NCBI GenBank assembly: GCA_040839025.1
Contig: JBFPJN010000001.1
Location: forward strand, 124,001-188,000
Reading direction: 5' to 3'
Source of the DNA: Alphaproteobacteria bacterium LSUCC0719
Lineage (GTDB): Bacteria; Pseudomonadota; Alphaproteobacteria; Puniceispirillales; Puniceispirillaceae
Length of the DNA: 64,000 nucleotides
Both the position numbers and the translations under genes were made by a program. The first letter of the stretch is position 1. The number at the start of each line of letters is the position of its first letter. This document shows, piece after piece, positions 42,885-51,443 of this stretch. The notes beneath the pieces are model-generated. The model searched no databases, had not been told where the DNA came from, and saw nothing but the letters and a program-made list of their open reading frames with translations.

Positions 42885-44324
42885 ATGCAGAATATGCGCA
42901 ATTTCTACATTGACGGGGCCTGGGTTGCACCGCGTGACGGGACGGATTTTCCGGTCTACAACCCGGCGACAGAAGAGGTCTATGCCACCATTTCGCTAGG
43001 CGGGGCGGCTGATGCCGAAGCGGCGATCTCTGCCGCCCGGAAAGCCTTTGGCAGCTGGTCGATGACCACTCCGGCCGAGCGCGGCGAGGTGCTGCGCGCC
43101 ATTCTTGCGGTGTATGAAAAGCATGCCGCTGACATGGCAGAAGCCATTTCAAACGAAATGGGTGCCCCCATAGACATGGCGCTCAGCGACCAGGCGGCAT
43201 CGGGAACAGGCCATCTGAAGGCCTTCATCCGCGCCCTTGATGCCTTTGAATGGCAGCATCCCCTGCGCCCCGGCGTCGAGGGACAGGATCTTGTGTATGA
43301 GCCAGCCGGCGTGGCCGGGTTGATCACACCGTGGAACTGGCCAATGAACCAGGTTGCGCTGAAAGTCGGTGCCGCGCTTGCCGCCGGTTGCACGATGGTG
43401 CTGAAGCCATCGGAAATCGCGCCGATGTCCAGCATTCTGTTCAGCGAGATCATGCACGAGGCCGGTGTGCCGGCTGGTGTCTACAATATGGTCAATGGCG
43501 ATGGCGTCGGGGTTGGCAGCATCCTGTCGTCACATCCGGGGATCGATGTTATTTCCTTTACCGGGTCGACCCGTGCCGGAATCCTGATCAGCAAGGCTGC
43601 CGCCGACACGGTAAAGACCGTTTCGCTGGAACTTGGTGGCAAATCACCGAACCTTGTCTTCGCCGATACCGATATCGATGCGGCGGTGGCGCGTGGAGCC
43701 AGCTTCTGTTTTGCCAATACCGGCCAGTCCTGTAACGCGGCAACGCGGATGTTTGTCGAACGGTCTGCCTATGACCGCGCCGTCGAAGTGGCCCAGGCCA
43801 CGGCTGAAGCCACAAAGGTGGATCTTCCCAGCAAGGCGGGCGGCCATATCGGGCCGCTGGTCTCGCAGGTGCAGTTTGAAAAGGTCCAAAAGCTTATCCA
43901 GACCGGCATTGATGAAGGGGCGCGCCTTGTCGCCGGGGGAACCGGTCGCCCTGAAGGGCTGAACCGCGGCTGGTTTGCCCGCCCGACGGTGTTTGCCGAT
44001 GCGACCCCCGACATGACGATCATGCGCGAGGAGATTTTCGGACCCGTTCTGGCGATGATGCCGTTCGACAGCGAGGATGAGGTAATCGAGCTTGCCAATG
44101 ACACGCCTTACGGTCTTGCCGCCTATATCCAGACCGACAGCGCCGAACGGGCGCGCAGGGTGGCGGCGCGTCTTCGTGCCGGCATGATTCAGGTAAATGG
44201 GGCCAGCCGCATATCCGGTGCGCCTTTTGGCGGCTACAAGCAATCCGGGGTTGGACGCGAAGGCGGTGCCTGGGGGATCGAGGAATTTCTCGAGATCAAG
44301 ACGATCAGCGGCATCATCGGCTAG
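42885..44324 (+). CDS. NAD(P)-dependent aldehyde dehydrogenase
   Basis: A 479-residue ALDH-superfamily enzyme. Family segments are LITPWNWPMNQ, FTGSTRAGILI, the catalytic Glu in SLELGGKSPN, the catalytic Cys in NTGQSCNAATRM, and EEIFGPVLAMMPF. It oxidises an aldehyde to the acid with NAD(P). Being at the end of the polyamine-type transporter operon, it may act on an aminoaldehyde or guanidinoaldehyde from the imported compound; this is inference from position. An internal ATG at 42894 is an alternative start. Confidence 0.88.
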   Translation: MQNMRNFYIDGAWVAPRDGTDFPVYNPATEEVYATISLGGAADAEAAISAARKAFGSWSMTTPAERGEVLRAILAVYEKHAADMAEAISNEMGAPIDMALSDQAASGTGHLKAFIRALDAFEWQHPLRPGVEGQDLVYEPAGVAGLITPWNWPMNQVALKVGAALAAGCTMVLKPSEIAPMSSILFSEIMHEAGVPAGVYNMVNGDGVGVGSILSSHPGIDVISFTGSTRAGILISKAAADTVKTVSLELGGKSPNLVFADTDIDAAVARGASFCFANTGQSCNAATRMFVERSAYDRAVEVAQATAEATKVDLPSKAGGHIGPLVSQVQFEKVQKLIQTGIDEGARLVAGGTGRPEGLNRGWFARPTVFADATPDMTIMREEIFGPVLAMMPFDSEDEVIELANDTPYGLAAYIQTDSAERARRVAARLRAGMIQVNGASRISGAPFGGYKQSGVGREGGAWGIEEFLEIKTISGIIG

Positions 44325-44340
44325 CAGGTGGCATCACTGG

Positions 44341-45015
44341 ATGGGGGATGATGGCAACACCGACGACCCGACCGGCAATGGCGAGGGTGAAACACTCCTC
44401 GCCGGGGCCTATGCGCTGCAGACACCCGATCAGCATGTCAGCTATTACCGGGATTTTGCGGCGCAGTATGACAGCGCCTTTGCCGATGGGCTTGGCTATG
44501 TCTATCCGCTTGCCATTGCCGCTGCCCTGTCCGATTTGACCAGGCCGCCGGGTCGCATTCTTGACATCGGCTGTGGCACGGGTCTGGTTGCCAGCGCCAT
44601 CCATGATCGCCAGCCAGAAGCCGTTCTCGACGGTGTTGATATCTCGCCGGAGATGATTGAAAAAGCCGGCGAGAAAGACGCCTATGATTCCTTGTTCGTC
44701 GCTGATCTGACCCAGGATTTCAGCCATCTTCCGACAGGCTATGCGGCGATTGTCAGCGCCGGCACCTTCACACATGGGCATCTTGGCCCGGAACCGCTTG
44801 CAGGTCTTGTCGACCATTGCCTGTCCGGCGCGGTGGCGGCGCTTGGTGTCAACAGCGTGCATTTCGCAGCGCATGGATTTCAGCAAAGCCTGGATGGTCT
44901 GCTGGCGCGGGGCCGGATCACCGTGCCACAGCTTCGCGAAGTGCCGATCTATGACGGGCGCGATGCCGCACACGCCGATGATACGGCCTTTGTGCTGACG
45001 TTCTATGTCGCCTGA
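44341..45015 (+). CDS. Class I SAM-dependent methyltransferase
   Basis: A 224-residue protein with the SAM motif ILDIGCGTGLVASAI, then GVDISPEMIEKAGEK and a Rossmann core. Residues 1-30 are unstructured. The ATG at 44341, nine bases after AGGTGG, gives this length. Its 3' end overlaps the GFA-family gene on the other strand by 13 bases. I considered guanidinoacetate methyltransferase because of the nearby amidinotransferase, but no diagnostic GAMT segment is present; it is best left as an unassigned methyltransferase. Confidence 0.8.
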   Translation: MGDDGNTDDPTGNGEGETLLAGAYALQTPDQHVSYYRDFAAQYDSAFADGLGYVYPLAIAAALSDLTRPPGRILDIGCGTGLVASAIHDRQPEAVLDGVDISPEMIEKAGEKDAYDSLFVADLTQDFSHLPTGYAAIVSAGTFTHGHLGPEPLAGLVDHCLSGAVAALGVNSVHFAAHGFQQSLDGLLARGRITVPQLREVPIYDGRDAAHADDTAFVLTFYVA

Positions 45016-45407
45016 TCATCCTCGCCGACAAGTGTCATCGCCTGGCCGTTGAAGATCTCGACGTCCGGCAGGCTGCGGATATCCACACCTTCGATACAGC
45101 CGATATTATAGCCGAATTCGGGCCGTGACCTGCGCCAGTGATGGGTGTAGATGCCACATGTCCTGCAGAAGTAATGCCGCGCCGTTTTGGTATTCCATTG
45201 ATACAGGCCAAGATTGTCCTCGCCGGACACAAGCCTGAACTGGTCCTTGTCGGCTGTACACATGATCGCGCCCTTGCGCCGACAGATCGAGCAGTCGCAG
45301 CGGCGAAAATCACGGATAGGTCCGTGAATTTCGAATTTTATCGCGCCGCAGTGGCATGATCCTTTCTGGATTTCGTCTGACGGGTTTGCGCTGTTCGGTG
45401 GTGTCAT
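45003..45407 (-). CDS. GFA/CENP-V-family zinc protein
   Basis: A 134-residue protein of the glutathione-dependent formaldehyde-activating (GFA) family. The zinc cysteines appear as GSCHCGAIKFE, RRCDCSICRRKGA and YFCRTCGIYTHH, the standard three-part arrangement. Most bacterial members have no proven activity. It stands alone on the minus strand between the methyltransferase and an EamA transporter. Confidence 0.9.
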   Translation of the reverse strand: MTPPNSANPSDEIQKGSCHCGAIKFEIHGPIRDFRRCDCSICRRKGAIMCTADKDQFRLVSGEDNLGLYQWNTKTARHYFCRTCGIYTHHWRRSRPEFGYNIGCIEGVDIRSLPDVEIFNGQAMTLVGEDDQAT

Positions 45408-45586
45408 GACCTGTGTCCCCTGCTGCCATATCCGGTGAGTGTGGCGCAGGCCCCGCCGACAGGCAATGACTATATGTTTTGATCCCGGGCTTTAACCCTG
45501 GGCTTTGACTCTACGCTTTTCGGGGGCTGTGTTTCCTGATATGGCGGGGTCTGCAATCGTCAACCCGATCCGTGATGAGGTGTGCC

Positions 45587-46612
45587 ATGTCAGGCTGGAT
45601 GCAGCGCCCATTTGTTGCCGTCGGGCTTCTGGCGCTTGGCATGGGCATCATTCCTCTCAATGATGCGTTCATAAAGTTGATGAGTGACCATCTCCCGCTG
45701 GCCGAGATCGCGCTCGTCCGCGGCATTCTGGCTTTTGCCCTGATGGTGGTGTTCGCCCGCGGTCTGTCGGTGATCAGGGCGTTGCCTGCCAGTGTTTTCT
45801 GGCAGTTCTTCGGGCGGGGCATGTGTCTTGTGCTGTCGATGACGTTGTATTTCGTGCCGCTTGGCACGCTGCCGCTCCCGACTGTGATCTCGATCTTCTT
45901 TGTCTCGCCGCTGTTGATCACGCTGCTGTCCGTGCCGCTCCTTGGCGAGACCATTGGCGTGCATCGGGTTCTTTCGGTCTGTCTTGGCCTGTGCGGGGTC
46001 TTGTTGATCATCCGGCCGGGAACCGAAGATTTTCGTATCGAGTCTGTCATAGTTTTTGGCGCGGCGCTGTCCTATGCGCTGTTCCAGATCTGGACGCGGC
46101 GTCTGAAGGGAACCGGCAGCCTGGCGGCGATGGTCACGGTCCAGCAGATCTGTTACGTCACCGCCGCGGTGCCGATGCTGGCGTTCAATATGATCTGGCC
46201 ACGACCCGTGTCCGACAATATCTCGCTTGATTTCATGCTTCGTGCCCCGGCGATACCAACCGGGCAGGACATGCTGTTCCTTGGTTTCTGCACTCTGGCA
46301 GTGCTGTTCCTGTCAGTGGTGTCGTCGAATGCCTACCGGTCTGTCGAGGCTTCGATCATCGCGCCGTTCGAATATACGGCCATCCCGTTTGCCGTAATCT
46401 GGGGAATCCTGATCTGGGATGAATGGCCCGATGCGCTCAGCTGGGGTGGCATGGCGATGATCCTTATTGGCGGCTTCTACACCATCTATCGCGAGCGGGA
46501 ACGTGATGTCGAGGTGATGACAGGCGTGCCAATGCCGGCTTCGGCCTCTGCGGCGCAGACAGTTGACGATGACCCGCAAACCGGCCAGAGGCGTGATCCG
46601 CCCGGCCTCTAG
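45587..46612 (+). CDS. EamA/DMT-family transporter
   Basis: A 341-residue membrane protein of the EamA family with ten helices (MGIIPLNDAFIKLMSDHLPL at the start, IFFVSPLLITLLSVPLLGE in the first repeat, SSNAYRSVEASIIAPFEYTA in the second). It has a hydrophilic C-terminal tail of about 40 residues after the last helix. The ATG at 45587 follows GAGGTG; earlier starts exist. Its stop overlaps the ccmE stop region in convergent orientation. Third EamA protein of the window. Confidence 0.85.
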   Translation: MSGWMQRPFVAVGLLALGMGIIPLNDAFIKLMSDHLPLAEIALVRGILAFALMVVFARGLSVIRALPASVFWQFFGRGMCLVLSMTLYFVPLGTLPLPTVISIFFVSPLLITLLSVPLLGETIGVHRVLSVCLGLCGVLLIIRPGTEDFRIESVIVFGAALSYALFQIWTRRLKGTGSLAAMVTVQQICYVTAAVPMLAFNMIWPRPVSDNISLDFMLRAPAIPTGQDMLFLGFCTLAVLFLSVVSSNAYRSVEASIIAPFEYTAIPFAVIWGILIWDEWPDALSWGGMAMILIGGFYTIYRERERDVEVMTGVPMPASASAAQTVDDDPQTGQRRDPPGL

Positions 46613-47058
46613 CTGTCACCGCCCTGCCAGACACCCTTGTCCCGAAGTGAATCTGCCACTTCGCGCGGCATGTAGGTCTCGTCATGTTTGGCCAGAACAT
46701 TGCTGGCGATCAGCGCGCCGTTGGTGATCTGGCCTTCGGCCACAACACCCTGTCCTTCACGAAACAGGCTTGGCAACGCGCCGTCAAAGCTGACGGTGAT
46801 TTCCGCTGTGCCATCGGTGACGACAAACTGTGACTCCAGCCCATCTATGCTGACACTGCCATCCTTGACCAGACCACCCAGCCGAACCGGACGTCCCTCG
46901 ATGTCTGCAGGGATCTCGGACGGGGTGTAGAAAAAGACGATGTTCTCGCGCAGGGCGCTCAGAACGAGCGCAACCGCGCCCGCGAGAAGGATCGCAATGA
47001 CACCAATCCCCAGAAGGCGGCGCTGTTTTGGCGTGAGGCTGTTTGTGGGTGACTCCAT
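46609..47058 (-). CDS. ccmE: Cytochrome c maturation heme chaperone CcmE
   Basis: A 149-residue CcmE: an N-terminal anchor helix (LLGIGVIAILLAGAVALVLSAL), an OB-fold periplasmic domain, and the heme-binding histidine in LAKHDETYMP. It accepts heme from CcmC and passes it to apocytochrome c. The other ccm genes are not next to it, which is common in some alphaproteobacteria. A soluble cytochrome c gene lies divergently, 162 bases away. Confidence 0.93.
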   Translation of the reverse strand: MESPTNSLTPKQRRLLGIGVIAILLAGAVALVLSALRENIVFFYTPSEIPADIEGRPVRLGGLVKDGSVSIDGLESQFVVTDGTAEITVSFDGALPSLFREGQGVVAEGQITNGALIASNVLAKHDETYMPREVADSLRDKGVWQGGDS

Positions 47059-47220
47059 TTGCCGTTAGTTAGCGTCACCTTTGATGTTACGCAAGGGCAA
47101 CCGTGCCCTGTGACGTCATGGCGCGTCTAATTTCGGTGCCGGCTTCGTCTTCGGGTTGCAAGACGGCGCGGCGTCATCTATCTCCATTGGGGGTTCTCAA
47201 CAATGTTCTCGGGATAGGTA

Positions 47221-47604
47221 ATGAGTGTATTCAAAAACGCGGTGACCGTCGGCATGGCACTGCTGGGTTGTGTGTTGTTTGTCGCGGCGCCGGCGCAGGC
47301 GGGCGATGTCGAGGCTGGTGCCAAGGTGTTCAAGAAATGCAAGGCCTGCCATTATGTGGATCAGGAAAAGAACAAGACTGGTCCACATCTGGTAAACATC
47401 ATCGGGCGCGCTGCCGGGTCTATCGAGGGCTATAAATATTCCAAGGCTATGGCGGGGTCCGGGATTGTCTGGGACGAGGCCACGCTGACCGAGTATCTCC
47501 GTGCGCCAAAGAAATATGTCAAAGGCACGAAAATGGCGTTTCGCGGTCTGCAGAAGGATGACGACCTGGCCAATATCATTGCCTATCTGAAGGCACCCAA
47601 CTAG
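47221..47604 (+). CDS. Soluble class I cytochrome c
   Basis: A 127-residue periplasmic cytochrome with signal peptide (VGMALLGCVLFVAAPAQAG), heme-attachment site CKACH after FKKC, GPHLVNIIGRAAGS, and the axial methionine in GTKMAFRGLQKDDD. This is the c2/c550 type found in alphaproteobacteria. It lies 48 bases upstream of a flavin 2-hydroxy-acid dehydrogenase on the same strand and opposite ccmE, so it may be that enzyme's electron acceptor; that is inference. Confidence 0.92.
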   Translation: MSVFKNAVTVGMALLGCVLFVAAPAQAGDVEAGAKVFKKCKACHYVDQEKNKTGPHLVNIIGRAAGSIEGYKYSKAMAGSGIVWDEATLTEYLRAPKKYVKGTKMAFRGLQKDDDLANIIAYLKAPN

Positions 47605-47652
47605 GGTCGAACCCAGCCGGTCCGGCAAAGCTAAGAATGTGAAGGTGCTGTC

Positions 47653-48816
47653 ATGGATCCAATGATGAAGTATCCGCGGCTCCGCGATCTGGAGCCTGCC
47701 GCGCGCCGTCGTATTCCGCCCTTCATCTTTGCCTATCTGGATTCCGGCACCGGCCATGATGTGACAAAGGCTGCCAATAGCGAGTTTTATGAGAGCCTGA
47801 CACTGACACCTCAGTTCCTGCGGGGCCGGGTCGACCCTGATCTGTCTGTCCAGCTTTTTGGAAAGACCTACAAGGCACCGTTTGGTGTCGCGCCCATCGG
47901 ACTGGCCTCGACGGTCTGGCCCGGTGCCGAACAAATTCTTGCCAGATCGGCACAGGCCCACGGCTTTCCCTACACGCTGAGTACGGTCGCGGGAGACTCG
48001 ATCGAGCGGGTGGCCAAGGTTGGCGGTGATATGGCCTGGTTCCAGCTCTATCCACCGCGGGACCGTGATATCTGTTTCGATCTGATGCAGCGGGCGCAGG
48101 ATTCCGGTGTCGATACATTGGTGGTTACGGCCGATGTGCCGGCTCCAAGCCGCCGCGAGCGCATGCGCATTGCCGGGGCACCGCTCGGCAGCCGTGGAAA
48201 CTCGATGTACAGCCCGTCAATCCTGCTGCAGGCGGCAAGCCGTCCAAACTGGGCCCTGCGGATGCTGTTCAATGGCGGGCCGCGGTTCCGCAACATGGAA
48301 CCCTATGCAGACAGGGACAAGACGCTGCCGATCACCAAATTCATCGGCGCGCAGCTCAATGGCACGCTTGACTGGGACTATCTTGACGCTATCCGCGACA
48401 AATGGCCGGGCAAGCTGTTGCTGAAGGGCATTCTGCATGGTCAGGATGCCGAACGTGCCATGCGCCAGGGCTGTGACGGGCTGGTAATTTCCAATCATGG
48501 CGGTCGTCAGCTTGATGCCGCGCCGCATCCGCTTCACCAGCTGCCTCATATCCGCTCTGTTGTTGGCAACAAGGTGCCGCTGATCGTTGACAGCGGCATT
48601 CGCTCCGGACTTGACGTCGCCAAGGCGCTGGCATCCGGTGCCGATTTTGTGCTGATTGGGCGCGCCTTCATGTATGCGGTGGCGGCACTGGGGGACAAGG
48701 GCGGTGAACATGCCGCTGCCATCCTGTTTGAAGAGATGCGTGATGTAATGGCGCAGCTTGGTGTCAAGGATATTGCCGGCCTGTCCGAGGTGGCAGTCAC
48801 CCGAACCGGTGGCTGA
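47653..48816 (+). CDS. FMN-dependent alpha-hydroxy-acid dehydrogenase (LldD-like)
   Basis: A 387-residue flavoenzyme of the L-lactate dehydrogenase/glycolate oxidase family: FAYLDSGTGHD, APFGVAPIGLASTVWPGAE, FQLYPPRDRD, LLLKGILHGQDAER, the catalytic His in ISNHGGRQLDAAPHP, and IVDSGIRSGLDVAKAL. It is the second enzyme of this family in the window (the other is at 29371) and differs in active-site neighbours, so the two probably take different hydroxy acids. The gene follows a soluble cytochrome c. Confidence 0.88.
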   Translation: MDPMMKYPRLRDLEPAARRRIPPFIFAYLDSGTGHDVTKAANSEFYESLTLTPQFLRGRVDPDLSVQLFGKTYKAPFGVAPIGLASTVWPGAEQILARSAQAHGFPYTLSTVAGDSIERVAKVGGDMAWFQLYPPRDRDICFDLMQRAQDSGVDTLVVTADVPAPSRRERMRIAGAPLGSRGNSMYSPSILLQAASRPNWALRMLFNGGPRFRNMEPYADRDKTLPITKFIGAQLNGTLDWDYLDAIRDKWPGKLLLKGILHGQDAERAMRQGCDGLVISNHGGRQLDAAPHPLHQLPHIRSVVGNKVPLIVDSGIRSGLDVAKALASGADFVLIGRAFMYAVAALGDKGGEHAAAILFEEMRDVMAQLGVKDIAGLSEVAVTRTGG

Positions 48817-48856
48817 GGCCGGCAACCGAACCACGATAGCGGAAACGACTGACAAT

Positions 48857-49387
48857 ATGCCCAGGATGATACAAGGCCCTGCAATCCTTGCTTTCATCGC
48901 CGGTCTTCTGATGCTGATGACCGCGCCTGTCGCCGCGATGGACGGTCTGAAAACAACCGAAATCCAGATACGCGCCACCGTTCCCGGGATGACGGCAACC
49001 GGCGGCTATCTGACGATCCACAATGATACCGGCGAGGCGGACAGGTTGCTTGGCGTGGCGGCGGATTTTGCCGCCAAGGCCGAAATTCACACCATGCTTC
49101 ACGAGAACGGGGTGATGAAGATGCGGGCCCTGCCGGACGGGATCGAGATTCCCGCTGGCGGTATGGTCAGGCTGGCGCCCGGCGGGGTGCATCTGATGCT
49201 GATGGGATTGAACCGGACACTGGAGCCGGGCCAGAGGCTGGAAGTGGAATTGACCTTCGCCTCCGGCCGGATCCTGCGTCTGCCAGCCGATGTCAAACGT
49301 CCAGGAGAGATTTCGTTCGATGACGTCGAGATGTCAGCCGGGCACTCGCATTCGCAAAATCATTCACAGGGTCATTCGGGAAACTAG
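48857..49387 (+). CDS. Periplasmic copper chaperone PCu(A)C
   Basis: A 176-residue secreted protein with a signal peptide (ILAFIAGLLMLMTAPVAAM) and the PCu(A)C copper pattern H-x10-M-x21-H-x-M seen in EIHTMLHENGVMKMR and GGVHLMLMGL. The C terminus is His-rich (GHSHSQNHSQGHSG), an extra metal-binding tail. Members deliver Cu(I) to the CuA or CuB centre of cytochrome oxidase. It is near the cytochrome c genes but no oxidase subunit is adjacent. Confidence 0.9.
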   Translation: MPRMIQGPAILAFIAGLLMLMTAPVAAMDGLKTTEIQIRATVPGMTATGGYLTIHNDTGEADRLLGVAADFAAKAEIHTMLHENGVMKMRALPDGIEIPAGGMVRLAPGGVHLMLMGLNRTLEPGQRLEVELTFASGRILRLPADVKRPGEISFDDVEMSAGHSHSQNHSQGHSGN

Positions 49388-49414
49388 AGCCCGTACCGGC
49401 CAATCAGGCCGGCA

Positions 49415-49879
49415 TCAGAAGATTCCCGCGTCCAGACCGGCAGCCATGCCGAGGGCCAGTTCCTCGACCTCGCCGGGGAACGCCTGTGACCAGTCTCCGT
49501 GCAGGATCAGCGGCGCTGCCACAAAGCGCCACCGCTGTGCGCCGACAATGCCTTCAAGCGCACGTTTTGTCGCGGTGCCATCAAGGCCCGCCCGAATATA
49601 GATGCCGACGGCAAGCCCTTCGGTCTGTCCGAGCCAGTCATTATAGCAGCGGTCGAACATGTCCTTTGTCGCGCCCGCCATATAGCCGATATTCTCGGTT
49701 GTCCCCAGCAGCATCCCGTCACTGGCCATCAGGTCATCTGTGGTGACATCAAAGGGCGACAAAAGTCGCACCGACACATCCCCGGCATCTGTATGGCTGG
49801 CGCCGCGCCGGGCCGCTTCGGCCAGCGCGATGGTGTTGGGGGACGGGGCGTGCGCGATGATCAGCAGTGATTTCGACAT
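49415..49879 (-). CDS. Flavodoxin-fold NAD(P)H-dependent reductase-like protein
   Basis: A 154-residue flavodoxin-like protein: LLIIAHAPSPNTIALAEAA at the start is the FMN phosphate loop region, DGMLLGTTENIGYMAG contains the isoalloxazine loop, and KDMFDRCYNDW follows. It probably binds FMN and transfers electrons or reduces quinones/azo compounds. It is divergent from the pterin dehydratase. Confidence 0.8.
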   Translation of the reverse strand: MSKSLLIIAHAPSPNTIALAEAARRGASHTDAGDVSVRLLSPFDVTTDDLMASDGMLLGTTENIGYMAGATKDMFDRCYNDWLGQTEGLAVGIYIRAGLDGTATKRALEGIVGAQRWRFVAAPLILHGDWSQAFPGEVEELALGMAAGLDAGIF

Positions 49880-49946
49880 GGCGATTGATTTCTCCGGCCG
49901 CTATAGTCGCCGAAACGGTGAACATGGTGCAAGTGCCGAGGGGCGA

Positions 49947-50240
49947 ATGGCGACATTGATTGCGCGTGACGAGCTTGATTCCCTGCTGGCAGGACTGGAT
50001 GGGTGGAGCCTGTCGCAGGATGGCGCCGCCATTGAAAAAACATACAGCTTCAAGGGGTTCAACAGCGCGTTTGGCTTTATGACGCGGGTGGCGATGGCCG
50101 CTGAACGCGCCAACCATCACCCCGAATGGTCGAATATCTACAATCGTGTCACGATCCGCTGGACAACGCATTCGCTTGGCGGGGTGTCGGACCTCGATCT
50201 GAAGCTTGCCGGGTCCTGTGATCGCTTTGCCGGTGACTAG
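49947..50240 (+). CDS. phhB: Pterin-4a-carbinolamine dehydratase
   Basis: A 97-residue PCD/DCoH protein with the active-site block ERANHHPEWSNIYNRVTIRW followed by TTHSLGGVSDLD, giving the catalytic histidines. It dehydrates 4a-hydroxytetrahydropterin in the recycling step of aromatic amino acid hydroxylases, or may act with molybdopterin/folate pathways. GAGGGG lies before the ATG at 49947. No phenylalanine hydroxylase gene is beside it. Confidence 0.92.
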   Translation: MATLIARDELDSLLAGLDGWSLSQDGAAIEKTYSFKGFNSAFGFMTRVAMAAERANHHPEWSNIYNRVTIRWTTHSLGGVSDLDLKLAGSCDRFAGD

Positions 50241-50246
50241 TCCGAC

Positions 50247-50561
50247 CTAGTAGAAAAGCCAGTCAAGGCACCACAGAGAGGCAAGGCCGGTGGCGATGGT
50301 TGCCAGAACCGATCTTGTGAACAGTGCTACAGTTACCGCGACCACAGCTGCAGGAAGCCGGGCATTGCCGGCAAGTACCAGCCCGCCATCGGGCGCTACG
50401 ATGACCGCCGGCACAATAATCGCCGTCAGCACCGCGATCGGGACGAAGCCGAGCGCGTCCTGAAGCCAGACTGGAAGCTGGCGTGGCGCAATATCGGAAA
50501 ACATCACAAACCGTGTTGCGAAGGTGAAAATCCCGCAGGCAATCATCACCAGCCAGATCAT
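50247..50561 (-). CDS. azlD: Branched-chain amino acid exporter small subunit (AzlD-type)
   Basis: A 104-residue membrane protein with four helices (MIWLVMIACGIFTFATRF at the start) typical of AzlD. It overlaps the azlC gene by four bases and works with it as a two-part amino acid exporter. The pair is on the minus strand, convergent with the pterin dehydratase gene. Confidence 0.88.
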   Translation of the reverse strand: MIWLVMIACGIFTFATRFVMFSDIAPRQLPVWLQDALGFVPIAVLTAIIVPAVIVAPDGGLVLAGNARLPAAVVAVTVALFTRSVLATIATGLASLWCLDWLFY

Positions 50562-51289
50562 GCCTTTGCCTCACGATTACTGTATCGATGCGTGAGATAG
50601 CCGGCAGCGATGCCGCCAATGGCGGCCAGGATAATCCAGCTTTTCCAGGGCAGCGGCTGGCCAGCCACGGCAATGAAGCCGGCTGTCAGGCATGCGGCGA
50701 GATCGGCGCGTTTCCTGATGGCCGGCGCCACCAGCGCGATAAAGGTCAGCGGAATGGCGAATCCAAGCGACCATGATTGCGGGATTGTCGATCCGAACAT
50801 GACGCCGGTGACAGTGGTGATCTGCCAGCACAGCCACAGGGTCATGCCGGTACCGAGAAGATGATAATGCTGATGCGGTGATGCCGGCTCGTTGCAAAGC
50901 CGGTGAATCGTCACCGCATAGGCCTCATCCGTCAGCAGATAGGCGAGTGGAATCCGCCAGACCAGAGGCAGACTGCGAAGATAGGGGGCGATCGAGGCGC
51001 TGTAGAGCGCGTGGCGCAGATTGATCACCGAAACCGATGCACCGACGACAGGCGACGGCACACCCGCACCCCACAGTTGGGCGAATACCACCTGGCTGGC
51101 ACCGCCAAACACAATTGATGACAGCAGAATGGTCTGCAATGGCGACAGCCCGCTTGCCAGCCCCAGCACGCCAAAGACCAGCCCGAAAGGTGCCACGCCA
51201 AGCTGCAGCGGCAGTTCCTGCCGGACGCCTGTCCAGAATTCCTGGCTGCGTGTCGAGATGGCTGGTGGGGGGGCGGAAGACATTGGCAT
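50558..51289 (-). CDS. azlC: Branched-chain amino acid exporter large subunit (AzlC-type)
   Basis: A 243-residue polytopic protein with the AzlC pattern: LQLGVAPFGLVFGVLGLASG, IVFGGASQVVFAQLWGAG, NLRHALYSASIAPYLR, and TDEAYAV. With AzlD it exports branched-chain amino acids or analogues. ATG at 51289 or 51283 can serve as start. Confidence 0.9.
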   Translation of the reverse strand: MPMSSAPPPAISTRSQEFWTGVRQELPLQLGVAPFGLVFGVLGLASGLSPLQTILLSSIVFGGASQVVFAQLWGAGVPSPVVGASVSVINLRHALYSASIAPYLRSLPLVWRIPLAYLLTDEAYAVTIHRLCNEPASPHQHYHLLGTGMTLWLCWQITTVTGVMFGSTIPQSWSLGFAIPLTFIALVAPAIRKRADLAACLTAGFIAVAGQPLPWKSWIILAAIGGIAAGYLTHRYSNREAKA

Positions 51290-51443
51290 CTTTGATTATT
51301 GGCGACAGCGACCTGCCTATCACGCAGGTGGCGAGAAGGACAAGCGGCTTGTGTCGTGTCAAAGTGCAGTCAGCGCTTGCGCCGGTTGGCAAACTGCGCG
51401 ACACAGGGGCAGCCCTAACCCCAACAGCCAAAAAGCGCTCGTC

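Noticed and set aside
44341-45015. Guanidinoacetate methyltransferase that would complete creatine synthesis
   Set aside because: Only generic SAM-binding motifs are visible; no GAMT-specific segment was recognised, and the gene is not in the amidinotransferase operon.
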